A stretch of DNA of 64,000 nt from UBA987 sp002292105 (GTDB taxonomy: Bacteria; Bacteroidota; Bacteroidia; NS11-12g; UBA9320), in the NCBI GenBank assembly GCA_943846675.1, contig OX044357.1, forward strand, positions 2,542,001-2,606,000, in the 5' to 3' direction. Positions 27,169 through 37,121 of this stretch are shown here, piece after piece. Position numbers and translations under genes: made by a program. Position 1 is the stretch's first letter, and each line of letters opens with the position of its first letter. The notes under the pieces were generated by a model that worked only from the letters and a program-made list of their open reading frames with translations, was not told the origin of the DNA and did not search any database.

Positions 27169-28185
27169 GTGCCTGATAAAAAAGACATAATTATTCTTGC
27201 GATTGAATCGTCTTGTGACGATACTGGAGCTTCTATTATACATAATGGCAAAATCCAGTCCAATATTGTTGCAAGCCAACAAGTTCATGAACAATACGGG
27301 GGAGTAGTTCCAGAATTGGCTTCTAGGGCTCATCAACAACACGTCCTTCCCGTTGTTGACGCGGCGTTGAAGGAGGCCAATGTACAAAGCTCAGCACTAA
27401 GCGCAATTGCCTTTACGCAAGGTCCAGGATTACTTGGCTCACTAATGGTTGGCGCTAGCTTCGCCAAGTCAATGGCACTTGGCCTTGATATTCCAATCAT
27501 TGGTGTGAATCACTTAGACGCTCATGTTCTGGCTCACTTTATAGACGCAACTGAAGTCAAGTTCCCCTATCTATGTTTATTGGTTAGTGGAGGTCATACC
27601 CAGATCGTAAAAGTGATAAGTCCTGAACATATCGAAATACTTGGCAAAACACGGGACGATGCAGCAGGAGAAGCATTTGATAAGGCAGCTAAAATGCTGG
27701 GATTACCCTACCCCGGTGGCCCAGTGCTCGACAAACTTGCTCAAAAAGGGGACCCTCTTTCATTTAAATTCCCAGACTCGAGAGTAGACCAACTGGATTT
27801 TAGTTTTTCAGGGTTAAAGACAGCAGTCCGTTACTTCATTCGAGACATGCCTGAGACCAACCCCAATTTTGTGGAACAAAATTTGAACAATATCTGTGCA
27901 TCTATTCAGCACACCATTGTGTCTTACTTGATGAGAAAATTGATAAAAGCAGTGAAAGAAACGGGGATAAATGAAATTGCTATTGCGGGTGGCGTTTCTG
28001 CAAACAGCAGCTTGCGTAACACGATTCAATCCAAAGCTGCGGAATTGGGATGGACCGTTCACATCCCTGCTTTAGAATACTGTACGGATAATGCAGCGAT
28101 GATTGCTCAGGCTGGTCATTTCCAGTATCTGGCAGATAATTTTGTAGGCCAAGATGCCGTACCATATGCGCGATTAGGAAAATAA
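27169..28185 (+). CDS. tsaD: tRNA threonylcarbamoyladenosine transferase TsaD
   Basis: 338 residues from a GTG at 27169, preceded in frame by a TAG, so no earlier start exists. TsaD transfers threonylcarbamoyl onto A37 of ANN-decoding tRNAs. Motifs: AIESSCDDTGASI (ASKHA phosphate loop), HQQHVLPVVDAAL, TQGPGLLGSLMVG, the metal-binding NHLDAHVLAHF, LLVSGGHTQIV, KAAKMLGLPYPGGPV, FSFSGLKTAV, and AIAGGVSANSSLR. It is divergent from tamB with only 33 bases between start codons, so their promoters must overlap. Confidence 0.96.
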   Translation: MPDKKDIIILAIESSCDDTGASIIHNGKIQSNIVASQQVHEQYGGVVPELASRAHQQHVLPVVDAALKEANVQSSALSAIAFTQGPGLLGSLMVGASFAKSMALGLDIPIIGVNHLDAHVLAHFIDATEVKFPYLCLLVSGGHTQIVKVISPEHIEILGKTRDDAAGEAFDKAAKMLGLPYPGGPVLDKLAQKGDPLSFKFPDSRVDQLDFSFSGLKTAVRYFIRDMPETNPNFVEQNLNNICASIQHTIVSYLMRKLIKAVKETGINEIAIAGGVSANSSLRNTIQSKAAELGWTVHIPALEYCTDNAAMIAQAGHFQYLADNFVGQDAVPYARLGK

Positions 28186-28186
28186 T

Positions 28187-29002
28187 ATGAGAAAACTACT
28201 CACAACAACCATAACACTTTGCTTGTCGATACTATCTATCGGACAGGTTCATGATACCACGATGTATAGACAGAATAAAGTGAAGTCTGTAAGCACTTGG
28301 GTTCACATGATCGCCTTCGAAAAATCGAACGACACCTGCTTGTCGGCTGTTAAGGAAATCAATAAACAAGGGAGCCCGACCTATGTCAAGATGGATTACC
28401 ATTGTCAAGGGTGGGACGTCATTAATGAGCTCAAATACACCTACGACGAAAACAACTTTATGAGTGGTTTAACAACCTTACAAAATGACCAAGTCATTAG
28501 CGAGTTGGCTGTCACGGTCGACAGTTTTGGACGTATTCGAACTGAAAAGAACAAGTTTTTCGAACCTTATACTGAAATAGAAGTTAGAAACGTATACTTC
28601 GGAGAAGGAAAAGATGCGGACTCGATGTACGCCGCAGAGGTAAGCGGAACCGACACTACCTATTTTATGACCAAATATACCTACAGTAACAACAGGTTGA
28701 TAAAATCAAATACAGTGAACGCTACTACAAACAAACCTGTGAATATGCTAACCAACAGGTTCGATCAAAAGGGGCGATTAACCCGTTCTGAGTTTATCTA
28801 CTTTTTGGGTTACGACAACGATAACATTACGAAATACGAATACAACGATAAAGATCAAATCATAAAAACGAAAAGTGAATTGACCGATTTGGTCGCTGAG
28901 TTCTACTACACCAAAGATGGCCTGCCTACAAAAACGTTTTATTACAATAAATTTGGGGCATTAGAAGGCGAAGTGTGGTACAAATACACCTATTATGAAT
29001 AA
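28187..29002 (+). CDS. Hypothetical secreted protein with YD-like repeats
   Basis: 271 residues. The signal peptide is about 1-19 (ILSIGQ). The mature part holds several short Y-x-Y/D-rich repeats (LKYTYDENNFMSG, TKYTYSNNRLIKS, TKYEYNDKDQIIK, AEFYYTKDGLPTK, YKYTYYE), the pattern of YD/RHS-type beta strands. Five widely spaced repeats do not make a toxin shell. Similar short proteins are common in Bacteroidota and uncharacterised. It follows tsaD by one base and overlaps crcB by eight. Confidence 0.65.
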   Translation: MRKLLTTTITLCLSILSIGQVHDTTMYRQNKVKSVSTWVHMIAFEKSNDTCLSAVKEINKQGSPTYVKMDYHCQGWDVINELKYTYDENNFMSGLTTLQNDQVISELAVTVDSFGRIRTEKNKFFEPYTEIEVRNVYFGEGKDADSMYAAEVSGTDTTYFMTKYTYSNNRLIKSNTVNATTNKPVNMLTNRFDQKGRLTRSEFIYFLGYDNDNITKYEYNDKDQIIKTKSELTDLVAEFYYTKDGLPTKTFYYNKFGALEGEVWYKYTYYE

Positions 29003-29369
29003 CATGTTGGTTTTGTGGATAGGATTAGGTGGCGGCTTAGGGGCGATATTTCGTTACGCTCTTTCTGTCCTGATTAATACAAAATCAGAACACACTTTTC
29101 CGTGGTCTACACTAACAGTAAACTTACTGGGTTGCTTTTTAATCGGTTTGTTATGGCAATACTTGAGTAAAAGCACCAACCTGAATGCTTTTTGGTTAAT
29201 TGGTTTTTTGGGTGGATTTACCACTTTTTCTAGCTTTGGCTTAGATGGTCTAAAACTATTTAATTCTGGAGCATTTACCCAATTGATTACATATGTATTG
29301 ATAAGTAATATAGTTGGCTTATTACTCGTTTTTATAGGGACTAAAGTAGCCGACTTAACACTGGTATAA
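28995..29369 (+). CDS. crcB: Fluoride efflux channel CrcB
   Basis: 124 residues and four membrane helices, the size of a Fluc/CrcB dual-topology channel. Motifs: GGGLGAIFRYALSVLI, FPWSTLTVNLLGCFLIGLLW (with the pore Asn), and LIGFLGGFTTFSSFGLDGLKLF, carrying the Phe/Thr/Ser track that conducts fluoride. The start overlaps the upstream stop by eight bases. No fluoride riboswitch is recognisable upstream, which is expected inside an operon. Confidence 0.93.
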   Translation: MNNMLVLWIGLGGGLGAIFRYALSVLINTKSEHTFPWSTLTVNLLGCFLIGLLWQYLSKSTNLNAFWLIGFLGGFTTFSSFGLDGLKLFNSGAFTQLITYVLISNIVGLLLVFIGTKVADLTLV

Positions 29370-29373
29370 AATC

Positions 29374-30633
29374 ATGAAGAAACTTACATCCATCATATTG
29401 TTATTATTTATCGGCATAGCCGCTCAGGCTGAATACCTGCTTATACCGATGGATGATTCTCAAAAAGATCACCTCAAAGCATACGGCATTGCATATTCTG
29501 TTTTGGAATTTGATAAAGAAGTTGAATGGTTGTTGAATTATAAGGGTGGTGCTTTTATGACCGCATATTATGAAGACTTTGAGAAGCTCTGCCTTTTAAG
29601 AGGTGTTGGTTACAAAAAAATATCAAACAGTCAAGCGCAGGTAATTAGGGACGAAATAGAAAACCCAGTTGTTAACGCCAGCATAGTTAAACTGCTTACG
29701 GCACCAAAGATTGCGGTTTACACACCAACTTCAGCTCAACCTTGGGACGACGCCGTTACCATGGTGTTAGAATATGCTGAAATCCCTTATGAGAAAGTGT
29801 TTGACGACGAAGTGCTCACCGGCGATTTGCCACTGTATGACTGGCTGCACCTTCACCACGAAGATTTCACTGGCCAATACGGCAAGTTTTATGCACACTA
29901 CCGCAACGCGCCTTGGTATAAAGAACAAGTAAAAGAGGCTGAAGAAATGGCGGCTAAACATGGCTATGAAAAAGTGTCTGAACTGAAACGTGCTGTCGCT
30001 AAAAAAATAAGAGACTTCACCCTTGGTGGTGGGTTTTTATTTGCGATGTGTTCTGCTACAGATAGCTACGACATTGCCCTGGCGGCAGATGATGTTGATA
30101 TCTGTGCTGACATGTACGATGGTGATGCTGCAGACCCTCAAGCGCAGTCTAAGCTTGACTTCAGCAAGACATTTGCATTCGAAGGCATTCAACTCGAGCG
30201 AAACCCATATGTTTATGAATACTCCAATATTGACGTAAATCCCGCGACAAGAGGCGTAACAGAAGCCAACGACGTTTTTGTGTTAAATGAGTTCTCTGCA
30301 AAGTGGGATGTTGTTCCAACCATCTTGACTCAAAATCATGAAAAAGTGATCAAAGGTTTTATGGGCCAAACAACGGCTTTCAGAAAAGAAGTCGTAAAGA
30401 GTAGCACCATTATAATGGGTGAAAACAAAGCACTTAACGAAGTGCGTTATTTACATGGCACAATGGGCAAAGGCACCTGGACTTTTTACGGCGGACATGA
30501 CCCGGAAGATTATAGACACTTGGTTAATGAACCACCGACCGACTTATCGTTGCATCCTAATTCGCCAGGCTACAGACTAATCCTGAACAACTTGTTATTC
30601 CCATCGGCTAAGAAGGAGAAGCAGAAAACGTAA
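29374..30633 (+). CDS. Secreted protein of the Bacteroidota 'asparagine synthetase B'-like family
   Basis: 419 residues. A signal peptide (about 1-19, AAQAE) is followed by YLLIPMDDSQKDHLKAYGIAYSVLE, the hallmark of a Bacteroidota family often labelled asparagine synthetase B. That label looks doubtful: there is no N-terminal catalytic Cys, no PP-loop, and the protein is exported. The middle (PKIAVYTP...ILHLHHEDFTGQ, then GGFLFAMCSATDSYDIALA) resembles a class I glutamine amidotransferase-like flavodoxin fold with a Cys in a nucleophile-elbow position. It starts four bases after crcB. Its last 39 bases overlap the convergent T9SS gene. Confidence 0.65.
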   Translation: MKKLTSIILLLFIGIAAQAEYLLIPMDDSQKDHLKAYGIAYSVLEFDKEVEWLLNYKGGAFMTAYYEDFEKLCLLRGVGYKKISNSQAQVIRDEIENPVVNASIVKLLTAPKIAVYTPTSAQPWDDAVTMVLEYAEIPYEKVFDDEVLTGDLPLYDWLHLHHEDFTGQYGKFYAHYRNAPWYKEQVKEAEEMAAKHGYEKVSELKRAVAKKIRDFTLGGGFLFAMCSATDSYDIALAADDVDICADMYDGDAADPQAQSKLDFSKTFAFEGIQLERNPYVYEYSNIDVNPATRGVTEANDVFVLNEFSAKWDVVPTILTQNHEKVIKGFMGQTTAFRKEVVKSSTIIMGENKALNEVRYLHGTMGKGTWTFYGGHDPEDYRHLVNEPPTDLSLHPNSPGYRLILNNLLFPSAKKEKQKT

Positions 30634-33600
30634 TAGTTGATAGTTCTCCTGGTCGCTCTTCACAAACTTCGTTACATAAACCTCTTGACCAACTGTGATA
30701 ATAACAGAATAAATACCACTCGAAAGGTCTGAGCAATCAACGTAGTTCTCGTCTGTCCTAATATTCGACACTTTGGCTCCTAACACATCGTAAATCGTGA
30801 TAGCTTCAAGTACTCCTTTCCCCTTCATCTGAATGGTAAATCCGTTTAATACGGGATTTGGATAAAGAACTATTTCTTGGAAGTCAATCGGAGAGATGGA
30901 ACCATTCTTCAAATTGAGAACCTTATCGGTATAACAATTATCGCCTCCTTTGTTGTGTGTTTGTAAGCGCACATTAACCAACGAATCGGTATACCCAGAT
31001 ACATCAATTACTGCATTTATGTCGGATGAATTAGAGTCTTTTACAGTCCACCTATAACTAGCAAGTGAATCAATATCTGGTGTCAGTTTCAACAATTTAG
31101 TGGAAAGATCCAGGTCCATGGTAAAGTCGATACAGGGTGTTCTATGGACGAAAAAGTTAATGATACTTTCTGGTGCTGGACAACCACCAGCTCCTTCATT
31201 CAACGTCGCTTTCACGCGTACATTGGTTGAAACCTCCTTGTCAGTTGTAAAAGTGAATAATGTTGAATTTGCGGAATCATTTCCAAAACTGCCGCCATCA
31301 AGTGCTTCCCATTTTACCTTACGACCAAAAGTTGGTTTGGCGTCGACCCAAACTTGCATAATATCACTGTACCAAGTAAAACTAGAATCATCGCTCACTT
31401 CTAACTTTTCAGCCTTATTGATTGTCACTTCTACGCTATCCGAACCCTGACATCCATAAATATCTGTATAGAAATACTTAATCTCAATTGGAGTACCAAT
31501 GACCGTTGCTTTTGAAGGATCAAATTGGCTACCTGAAATTGTTGCTGGATTATCAGATGACCACGTACCACCTGCGTAATTTGCATTCAAGGACTTTATC
31601 GATTCCGTCGAACAATAATCAAACGGTGCCGTAGAGTCAAATGGAGTTGACAGCGCATTTAAGTCAATTTTTGACTCAGGAAGCCCGCGAATAGTCAGTG
31701 TGGCATCACTTACCGAAACGCAGCCCGACCTATCGTGAAAATATCGCATTTGGTATCTTTCGAAATCTTTTTCCGCAGGACGTGGCGTAACTAGTGTATT
31801 TAATGTATCACCATTCAAAGTGTCTCCCCTGAGGGCTGAATTTAAGCCAGAAGCGGACGCAAAACCTGATGAGTCTATTGCCCTCCAAACACCATCGCTC
31901 GGGGTAACTTGTGACATAGATTTAAGGTCAACGATACCTTCATCCCAGCACAAATCGCGGAATCCTTGATGACTAATAATTGTTGTTTTCCTCACGGCGA
32001 CCATGGCTGTGTCTAAGGCAGAACAACCATTAGAATCGCGGTATTCTATTTGAACTATAATAGAATCTGTCTGCTTGGTCCCAAGTGGCATTGATGCCGC
32101 ATCAAGGTGTAAATAATAATCTGGATGTGTTAAGGTACCTTTATTTTCTATTAAGTCACTTGGCTTATACGGACCACAGTCAATACATTTTAAGAAAACA
32201 TCCACCTGTCCAACATTTGACGGGTTTACCACGATTCCAGTTTCTGCAATTTTAAGTTCACGACTGGGTTGACAAATGGCAACATCCTGGGTCGTCAGTC
32301 CAGGTATAGGATAAAAATTTATAATAATGCTTGATGTATCAGAACAGGCTAAAGAATCGGTAACGATTACTGCATAACTCCCGCTTTTCTTAATGATAAA
32401 CTTAGTATCCGATTTTTGATATTTGTTTGATTCCCACAGCGAAATATCAAGAGAAGAACCCTGCTTTATTTTCGTTGAGAGCGTGTCACGTGGATCATCC
32501 CAGAATGCAAATTGGACACTTGGTTCAATAATCACTGTCTCATCTCCGCATGCGTCCTACTTACTTATAAACGCCCCAATAACCGGGCGTGGTCTCTGCA
32601 TTACGGTGGTTTCACTTTCTGCCGAACAACCTCGCGCATCTTTTACCTGTACACTTACCTTATCAATAAGCACCGAGTCTGGCAAATTTGCTACGCCAGT
32701 TTTTGTAGCGTCGCCTGTTGACCATAAATAGGTGTAAGGGGTAGAACCATTCACTACAGAAACCGATAATGTTTTGGGTGTGCCTTGACAAACAAATGTA
32801 TCAGCGCCATCTGTAAATTTTGCTACCATTACATCTGTAACAGTTACTGTGTCAAAATATGTGGAAGGGCATTTTTCGCGGTTATTGATTATGTGCTGAA
32901 TGACATATGTACCGGCTGCTTTAAACTGAATGGTGTCTTTGGCTGCTCTTGAAACTAATGAATTTGACGAATTAAACTCAGGCAAAATGTCGTCAGGCAT
33001 TGTTTTGCCATTAATGTCAGTCACCACCCAACTATATTGTGGTGTTAACGTACTTGTGGAATCTATCTCACTCTTCACAGCATATTGGCCACAACCTAAC
33101 GAATCTATGGCAACCACTACCTTTGCCCGAGGCTTTACTAGGATTTGTATGGCATAATAGGAAATGGCATTAGCCGGGCAATTGTTGTCATTGATTTTAA
33201 TGTCAAATTGATAAGGCAACGTACGAGCAGCCCCTGCCTTTGGCGTCCAACAAAACCTTCCAATTTGGTTAAGTGCCGTATCATTGATTATGCTAAATGT
33301 TCCATCAGGTATTCCTCGATTCCAAGAAATTTTAGTGGAATCTGGATCTGGTTTCGGTTGAGGAGGAGGTGGAATCTTCACTTGGTCTTGTGTTGTAAAG
33401 TTTACGCAAAGTGACTTACCTTCGCATACCGAATAATGTCTTGCAGCTGCAAGTACTGGTGGATTATTCCCCTTTCCTAACAAGACGGAGTACATCATAT
33501 CTCTGCGCACCAAACCTATGTTTTGATACTTTCCGTTAGCGTCTTTCCGCCATTCGCGGACTTCAAATACCATCGTTGTATGTTCGTCACATTTGGTAGG

Positions 33601-34428
33601 GGTGAAAATCAGTTGGCCCGTTTCCTTATCAAAATAAAAACCAATCGGCGGAATTGAATTTGGGTTATTGTATGGATATTTAAGTGTTCCTGGGTAATAA
33701 CTGGTAAATGGCGGAACTGATGTTGTTATAGCGGTGTTAATTGCACTTTTTGGTTGAACAATTGCATATGACAGCGAGTCACCATCCAGCGTATCAATTG
33801 TGCCTACAGAGTAATACACGGGTTGGTTACAAAGAAAGTTTGGTATTGGTGGAAGTGCAAACTCGGGTGACGAATTTCTCCCTCCATCTTTTAGACTCAG
33901 CACGGCATAATTAAACAGGTTTTTGTTTGCTGCACCCGTCGTTTGTGAAGAATTTCTACAACATAAACCGATCTCGAACCGGATATCAGTGCAGCCAGAT
34001 TTAATCAGGTTGGCGAATTTCGCAACTCTAAAGTCAACGGTATCTCGATACACTTGCACCTCTACTCCGTTGCCACTGCGTGTTTTATTTTTCCCAGAAC
34101 AATTAGGCCCTAAGGTGTCACATAGCGTTTGCAACTCTTTGATAGAAACAAGCTTTAAAGACAAATTGACCTTGCTTCCTGACGTCTGGCAAACCACGTT
34201 GGCCGCTGATGAAGGGTTATTAAATGTGACCCCAGCACATGAGCGGTAGAAAACAAAGTTCACTTCATAGGTCAATGTGTCAATCCAACGGTATGTGATT
34301 TCATTGGACGAAACATGGCCTGCTTTTGCCTTAATAGGGGCCGTAAGGATTAATAAGGTTACTAATCCAACAACTGCTATCTTGTATACGCTCACTAAGC
34401 TTTTTTCTTGGTTACTTAAATATGACAC
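30595..34428 (-). pseudogene. T9SS type A cargo protein, interrupted by one in-frame TAG
   Basis: Two adjacent reading frames are in the same phase and form one gene of about 1277 codons once the TAG at 32557-32559 (codon 624) is passed. The joined text reads PVIGAFISK-stop-DACGDETVIIEPSVQF, which is continuous across the stop. The start is a GTG at 34428 (or GTG at 34395, which gives a neater signal peptide). The N-terminal part has the GHVSSNEITYRWIDTLTYEVNFVFYRSCAG module typical of large Bacteroidota surface proteins, then immunoglobulin/PKD-like domains. The end is a type A sorting domain (VLYPNPVLNGFTIQMKG...LSSGIYSVIITVGQEVYVTKFVK). The frame then runs 20 residues past the usual end, into the neighbour. 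Confidence 0.75.
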
Positions 34429-34683
34429 AATTCGGTTTGTATTCGCTGCTTTGTGAATGTTGAATTTTTAATGTTCAATGTTTATTACAATTGTATGTCC
34501 GCCGTAAACCTAGAGCCGTTTGATGAAGAAAAAAGAGAAAAAAAGCAACAGCAACAATTTGCTTAATTTGGTTCATAGTCTAAAGTTAGATATAAGTTTA
34601 TTAAAATGCGCAATGGCCAATTGCGATCTTACTTATAAAGACACAAATTTCACAAAAAGGTTGCCTAGATTAGGCAAATAGGT

Positions 34684-36084
34684 CTAATACACGTTGACGT
34701 CTCCAACCATGTTTTCTGGCCTTACCCATTCATCGAATTGGGCTTCGGTCAACAACTCTAGCTCCAACGCGGCCGCTTTTAAAGTTGTATTTTCCGTATG
34801 TGCCTTCTTGGCAATTTTAGCGGCATTGTCGTATCCAATATGGGGATTTAATGCGGTTACAAGCATCAGAGAATTTTCTAATTTGTTTAGAATTTCTGAG
34901 TGATTGGGTTCTATTCCCTGTACACAGTTGTCGTTAAAGCTCAAACACGCTTGTCCGAGTATACGTGCTGATTGCAATAAGTTAGCCGCTATTAAAGGTT
35001 TGAAAACGTTTAGTTCAAAATGTCCATTACTTCCGCCTACGGTGACGGCAACATCATTGCCCATAACTTGCGCACAAACCATGGTAAGTGCCTCGCATTG
35101 TGTTGGGTTTACTTTTCCTGGCATAATGCTAGACCCAGGCTCGTTGGCTGGAATTATGATTTCTCCAATGCCACTTCTTGGCCCACTGCTCAGCATTCGA
35201 ATATCGTTGCCAATCTTCATTAGACTGACTGCTGCTCTTTTTAAAGAACCGTGCAGTTCAACCATAGCATCATGAGCAGCCAAAGCTTCAAACTTGTTTA
35301 CTGCTGTAATCAATGGCAACTCCGTTTCTTTAGCAATTTTTGTAGCTACAAGGTCTGCATAGCCTGTAGGCGTATTTAAACCCGTTCCTACAGCTGTTCC
35401 TCCAAGCGCCAATTCTGACGCTGTTTCCATACCTTTCTCTATGGCCTCGATACTTAAAACCAATTGGCGATGATAGGCTGAAAACTCTTGTCCAAGTGTA
35501 AGTGGAGTGGCATCCATAAAATGCGTTCGCCCAATCTTTACAACTTCTCGAAAATCGCGGGCTTTCTTCTTAAACGTATCTTTCAATACTTGTAAACCAG
35601 GAATGGCAAAATCTACCATTTGTTGGTACACCGCAATTGTCATGGCCGTTGGGAAGGTATCATTGCTACTTTGGGATTTGTTAACGTCATCATTCGGATG
35701 TAATACCTTATCAACATCAGTAAGCTTACCACCAGCCAATACGTGCGCTCTATTGGCAATAACCTCGTTCACGTTCATGTTTGACTGAGTACCGGAACCC
35801 GTCTGCCAAATAACCAATGGGAATTGATCACTTAACTGGCCTGCAGAAATTTCATCACATACCGCAGCAATCAAGTCTGCTTTTTCTTGTGGCAGAACAC
35901 CAAGATCAGCATTCGTTTGTGCAGCACACTTTTTCAAAACCGCGAAAGCTTTTATGATTTCAATCGGCATTTTCTGGTTGCCAATTTTAAAGTTTTCTAA
36001 CGATCGTTGTGTTTGTGCACCCCAATATTTATCGGCCGCAACTTGTATTTCGCCAATGCTATCTTTCTCAATTCTGAATTCCAT
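34684..36084 (-). CDS. fumC: Class II fumarate hydratase
   Basis: 466 residues. It interconverts fumarate and malate in the TCA cycle without an iron-sulfur cluster. The superfamily signature GSSIMPGKVNPTQCEAL is intact, with the mobile SGPRSGIGEIIIPANEPGSS loop before it. IWQTGSGTQSNMNVNEVIANRA, NKSQSSNDTFPTAM and KIGRTHFMDATPLTLGQEFSAY are the other substrate-binding segments. Aspartase is the main alternative in this family, but length and motif details favour fumarase C. It stands alone on its strand. Confidence 0.95.
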   Translation of the reverse strand: MEFRIEKDSIGEIQVAADKYWGAQTQRSLENFKIGNQKMPIEIIKAFAVLKKCAAQTNADLGVLPQEKADLIAAVCDEISAGQLSDQFPLVIWQTGSGTQSNMNVNEVIANRAHVLAGGKLTDVDKVLHPNDDVNKSQSSNDTFPTAMTIAVYQQMVDFAIPGLQVLKDTFKKKARDFREVVKIGRTHFMDATPLTLGQEFSAYHRQLVLSIEAIEKGMETASELALGGTAVGTGLNTPTGYADLVATKIAKETELPLITAVNKFEALAAHDAMVELHGSLKRAAVSLMKIGNDIRMLSSGPRSGIGEIIIPANEPGSSIMPGKVNPTQCEALTMVCAQVMGNDVAVTVGGSNGHFELNVFKPLIAANLLQSARILGQACLSFNDNCVQGIEPNHSEILNKLENSLMLVTALNPHIGYDNAAKIAKKAHTENTTLKAAALELELLTEAQFDEWVRPENMVGDVNVY

Positions 36085-36106
36085 AGTTATACGCCTTTAG
36101 ACGGCA

Positions 36107-36114
36107 CAAATTTA
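36107..36114 (-). promoter_or_regulatory. -7 promoter element for fumC
   Basis: On the minus strand the bases read TAAATTTG, matching TAnnTTTG, 22 bases before the fumC ATG at 36084. Confidence 0.5.
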
Positions 36115-36308
36115 ACTCTATTGCATGGAATCTGCGAATGGGTTCACACAATTTTAGGGCAAACACATAAGAAAATAAGTGCCTATGATTCCTAAAAAGT
36201 GTGCAGAATTCTGGAGGGATTTTCACCATGTTTAATAACAATTCAAGTCGAAAGTTCATAAACATCGAATTCCTCAATAATATTGAGCATCTAAACACAG
36301 TACATCAC

Positions 36309-36878
36309 ATGAATCTGATCAAAATATTTGCAGTTTTAGTCCTTTCGGTTTTTGCTATAAACAGTGCTCAAGCTCAGAAGTTACCAAAAGCAGAAAAGAA
36401 GAGACTCAAAAAAGAGCTAAAACAGTACAAGAAAAATCTGATCACTTACAAAAAGGCTAAACAAAAAACCAAGCTTGAAATTGACAATCGCGACCAAATA
36501 ATAGTTGAGTTAACAGAGCAACTAGATCAACAAAATCTTAAGCTTCGTCGGATGCAAGATTCTTTAAATGTGATGAACAAGAAGTACCGCAACTTGCTAG
36601 CCGCTGGATCTACTAAGATTCCGAGTGGAACGATCTATGCCGTACAAATAGGGTATTTCGAATTGCTTCAATTGGAAGAATTTAACAGTCGAATTCGAAC
36701 CGTACGCGCCGAAAAGCAGGATGGTGGAAAGCGCTATGTTATTGGATATTTTAAAAATCTTGACCAAGCCATTAAATTTGGCGATGAGATCAAAACCATT
36801 GGCATAGACGACGCCTTTGTGTCGCAATACATTGACGGTCAAAGAAATATGGCATTCGACGCGCAAGACCCAGACTAA
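36309..36878 (+). CDS. Exported coiled-coil protein with SPOR-like C-terminus
   Basis: 189 residues from the ATG at 36309, which gives a signal peptide (MNLIKIFAVLVLSVFAINSAQAQ); an earlier in-frame ATG at 36201 would add 36 unlikely residues. A highly charged coiled coil follows (about 25-95, LPKAEKKRLKKELKQYKKNLITYKKAKQ...LDQQNLKLRRMQDSLNVM). The last 75 residues (TIYAVQIGYFELLQLEEF...KRYVIGYFKNLDQAIKFGDEIKTIGIDDAFVSQYIDG) have the beta-alpha-beta repeat of SPOR domains, which bind denuded peptidoglycan. Periplasmic; partner unknown. Confidence 0.7.
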   Translation: MNLIKIFAVLVLSVFAINSAQAQKLPKAEKKRLKKELKQYKKNLITYKKAKQKTKLEIDNRDQIIVELTEQLDQQNLKLRRMQDSLNVMNKKYRNLLAAGSTKIPSGTIYAVQIGYFELLQLEEFNSRIRTVRAEKQDGGKRYVIGYFKNLDQAIKFGDEIKTIGIDDAFVSQYIDGQRNMAFDAQDPD

Positions 36879-37080
36879 GTCTAGCCACGCATCTCACGCC
36901 TGGAGGCTCAATCTGGTAGAAAGGATAATTACCCTTGAGTCTGCCCTCTGCAACCAGATACTTTTTCCATGTAACGATTGCTCACCGTCATGCTCATAAC
37001 TCAGGAGGTTATGGCAAAATCTTGTCTCAGAAAATGTAAGAAAATAATGACCAAAATGATGCGGTTTTAATTTCAGACAG
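36879..37080. ncRNA. Candidate structured RNA or leader region upstream of ccmC
   Basis: About 200 bases between the SPOR-like gene and the ccm promoter lack a long ORF but are rich in pairings. ATCTGGT (36911-36917) pairs with ACCAGAT (36953-36959). GCCtggaGGC lies at about 36898-36907. CATAAC (36995-37000) pairs with GTTATG (37008-37013), with TCAGGAG in the loop. Because the ccm promoter element lies downstream at 37106, this is not simply the ccm leader. I could not match it to a riboswitch, SRP RNA or tmRNA; a 6S-like RNA is one possibility. The strand is unresolved. A 19-codon ORF begins at 37011 just after an AGGAGG. Confidence 0.3.
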
Positions 37081-37105
37081 GGATAGTCTGTTTATGTGAA
37101 TACAC

Positions 37106-37113
37106 TATCTTTG
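37106..37113 (+). promoter_or_regulatory. -7 promoter element for the ccm operon
   Basis: TATCTTTG fits TAnnTTTG exactly and lies 16 bases before the ccmC ATG at 37122, so the message would be almost leaderless. Confidence 0.6.
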
Positions 37114-37121
37114 TCCGTCGA

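Noticed and set aside
27136..27387. N-terminal extension of TamB to 27387
   Set aside because: It would overlap the start of tsaD by more than 200 bases in antisense and place the membrane anchor 100 residues inside the protein.
28187..29002. RHS/YD-repeat toxin
   Set aside because: Only about five spaced repeats in 271 residues, with a simple signal peptide, no shell and no toxin tip or immunity gene.
36879..37080. A classical riboswitch (TPP, cobalamin, FMN or SAM) before ccmC
   Set aside because: Short pieces recall TPP or cobalamin motifs, but the full conserved cores are not present in order. Kept only as an unassigned structured region.
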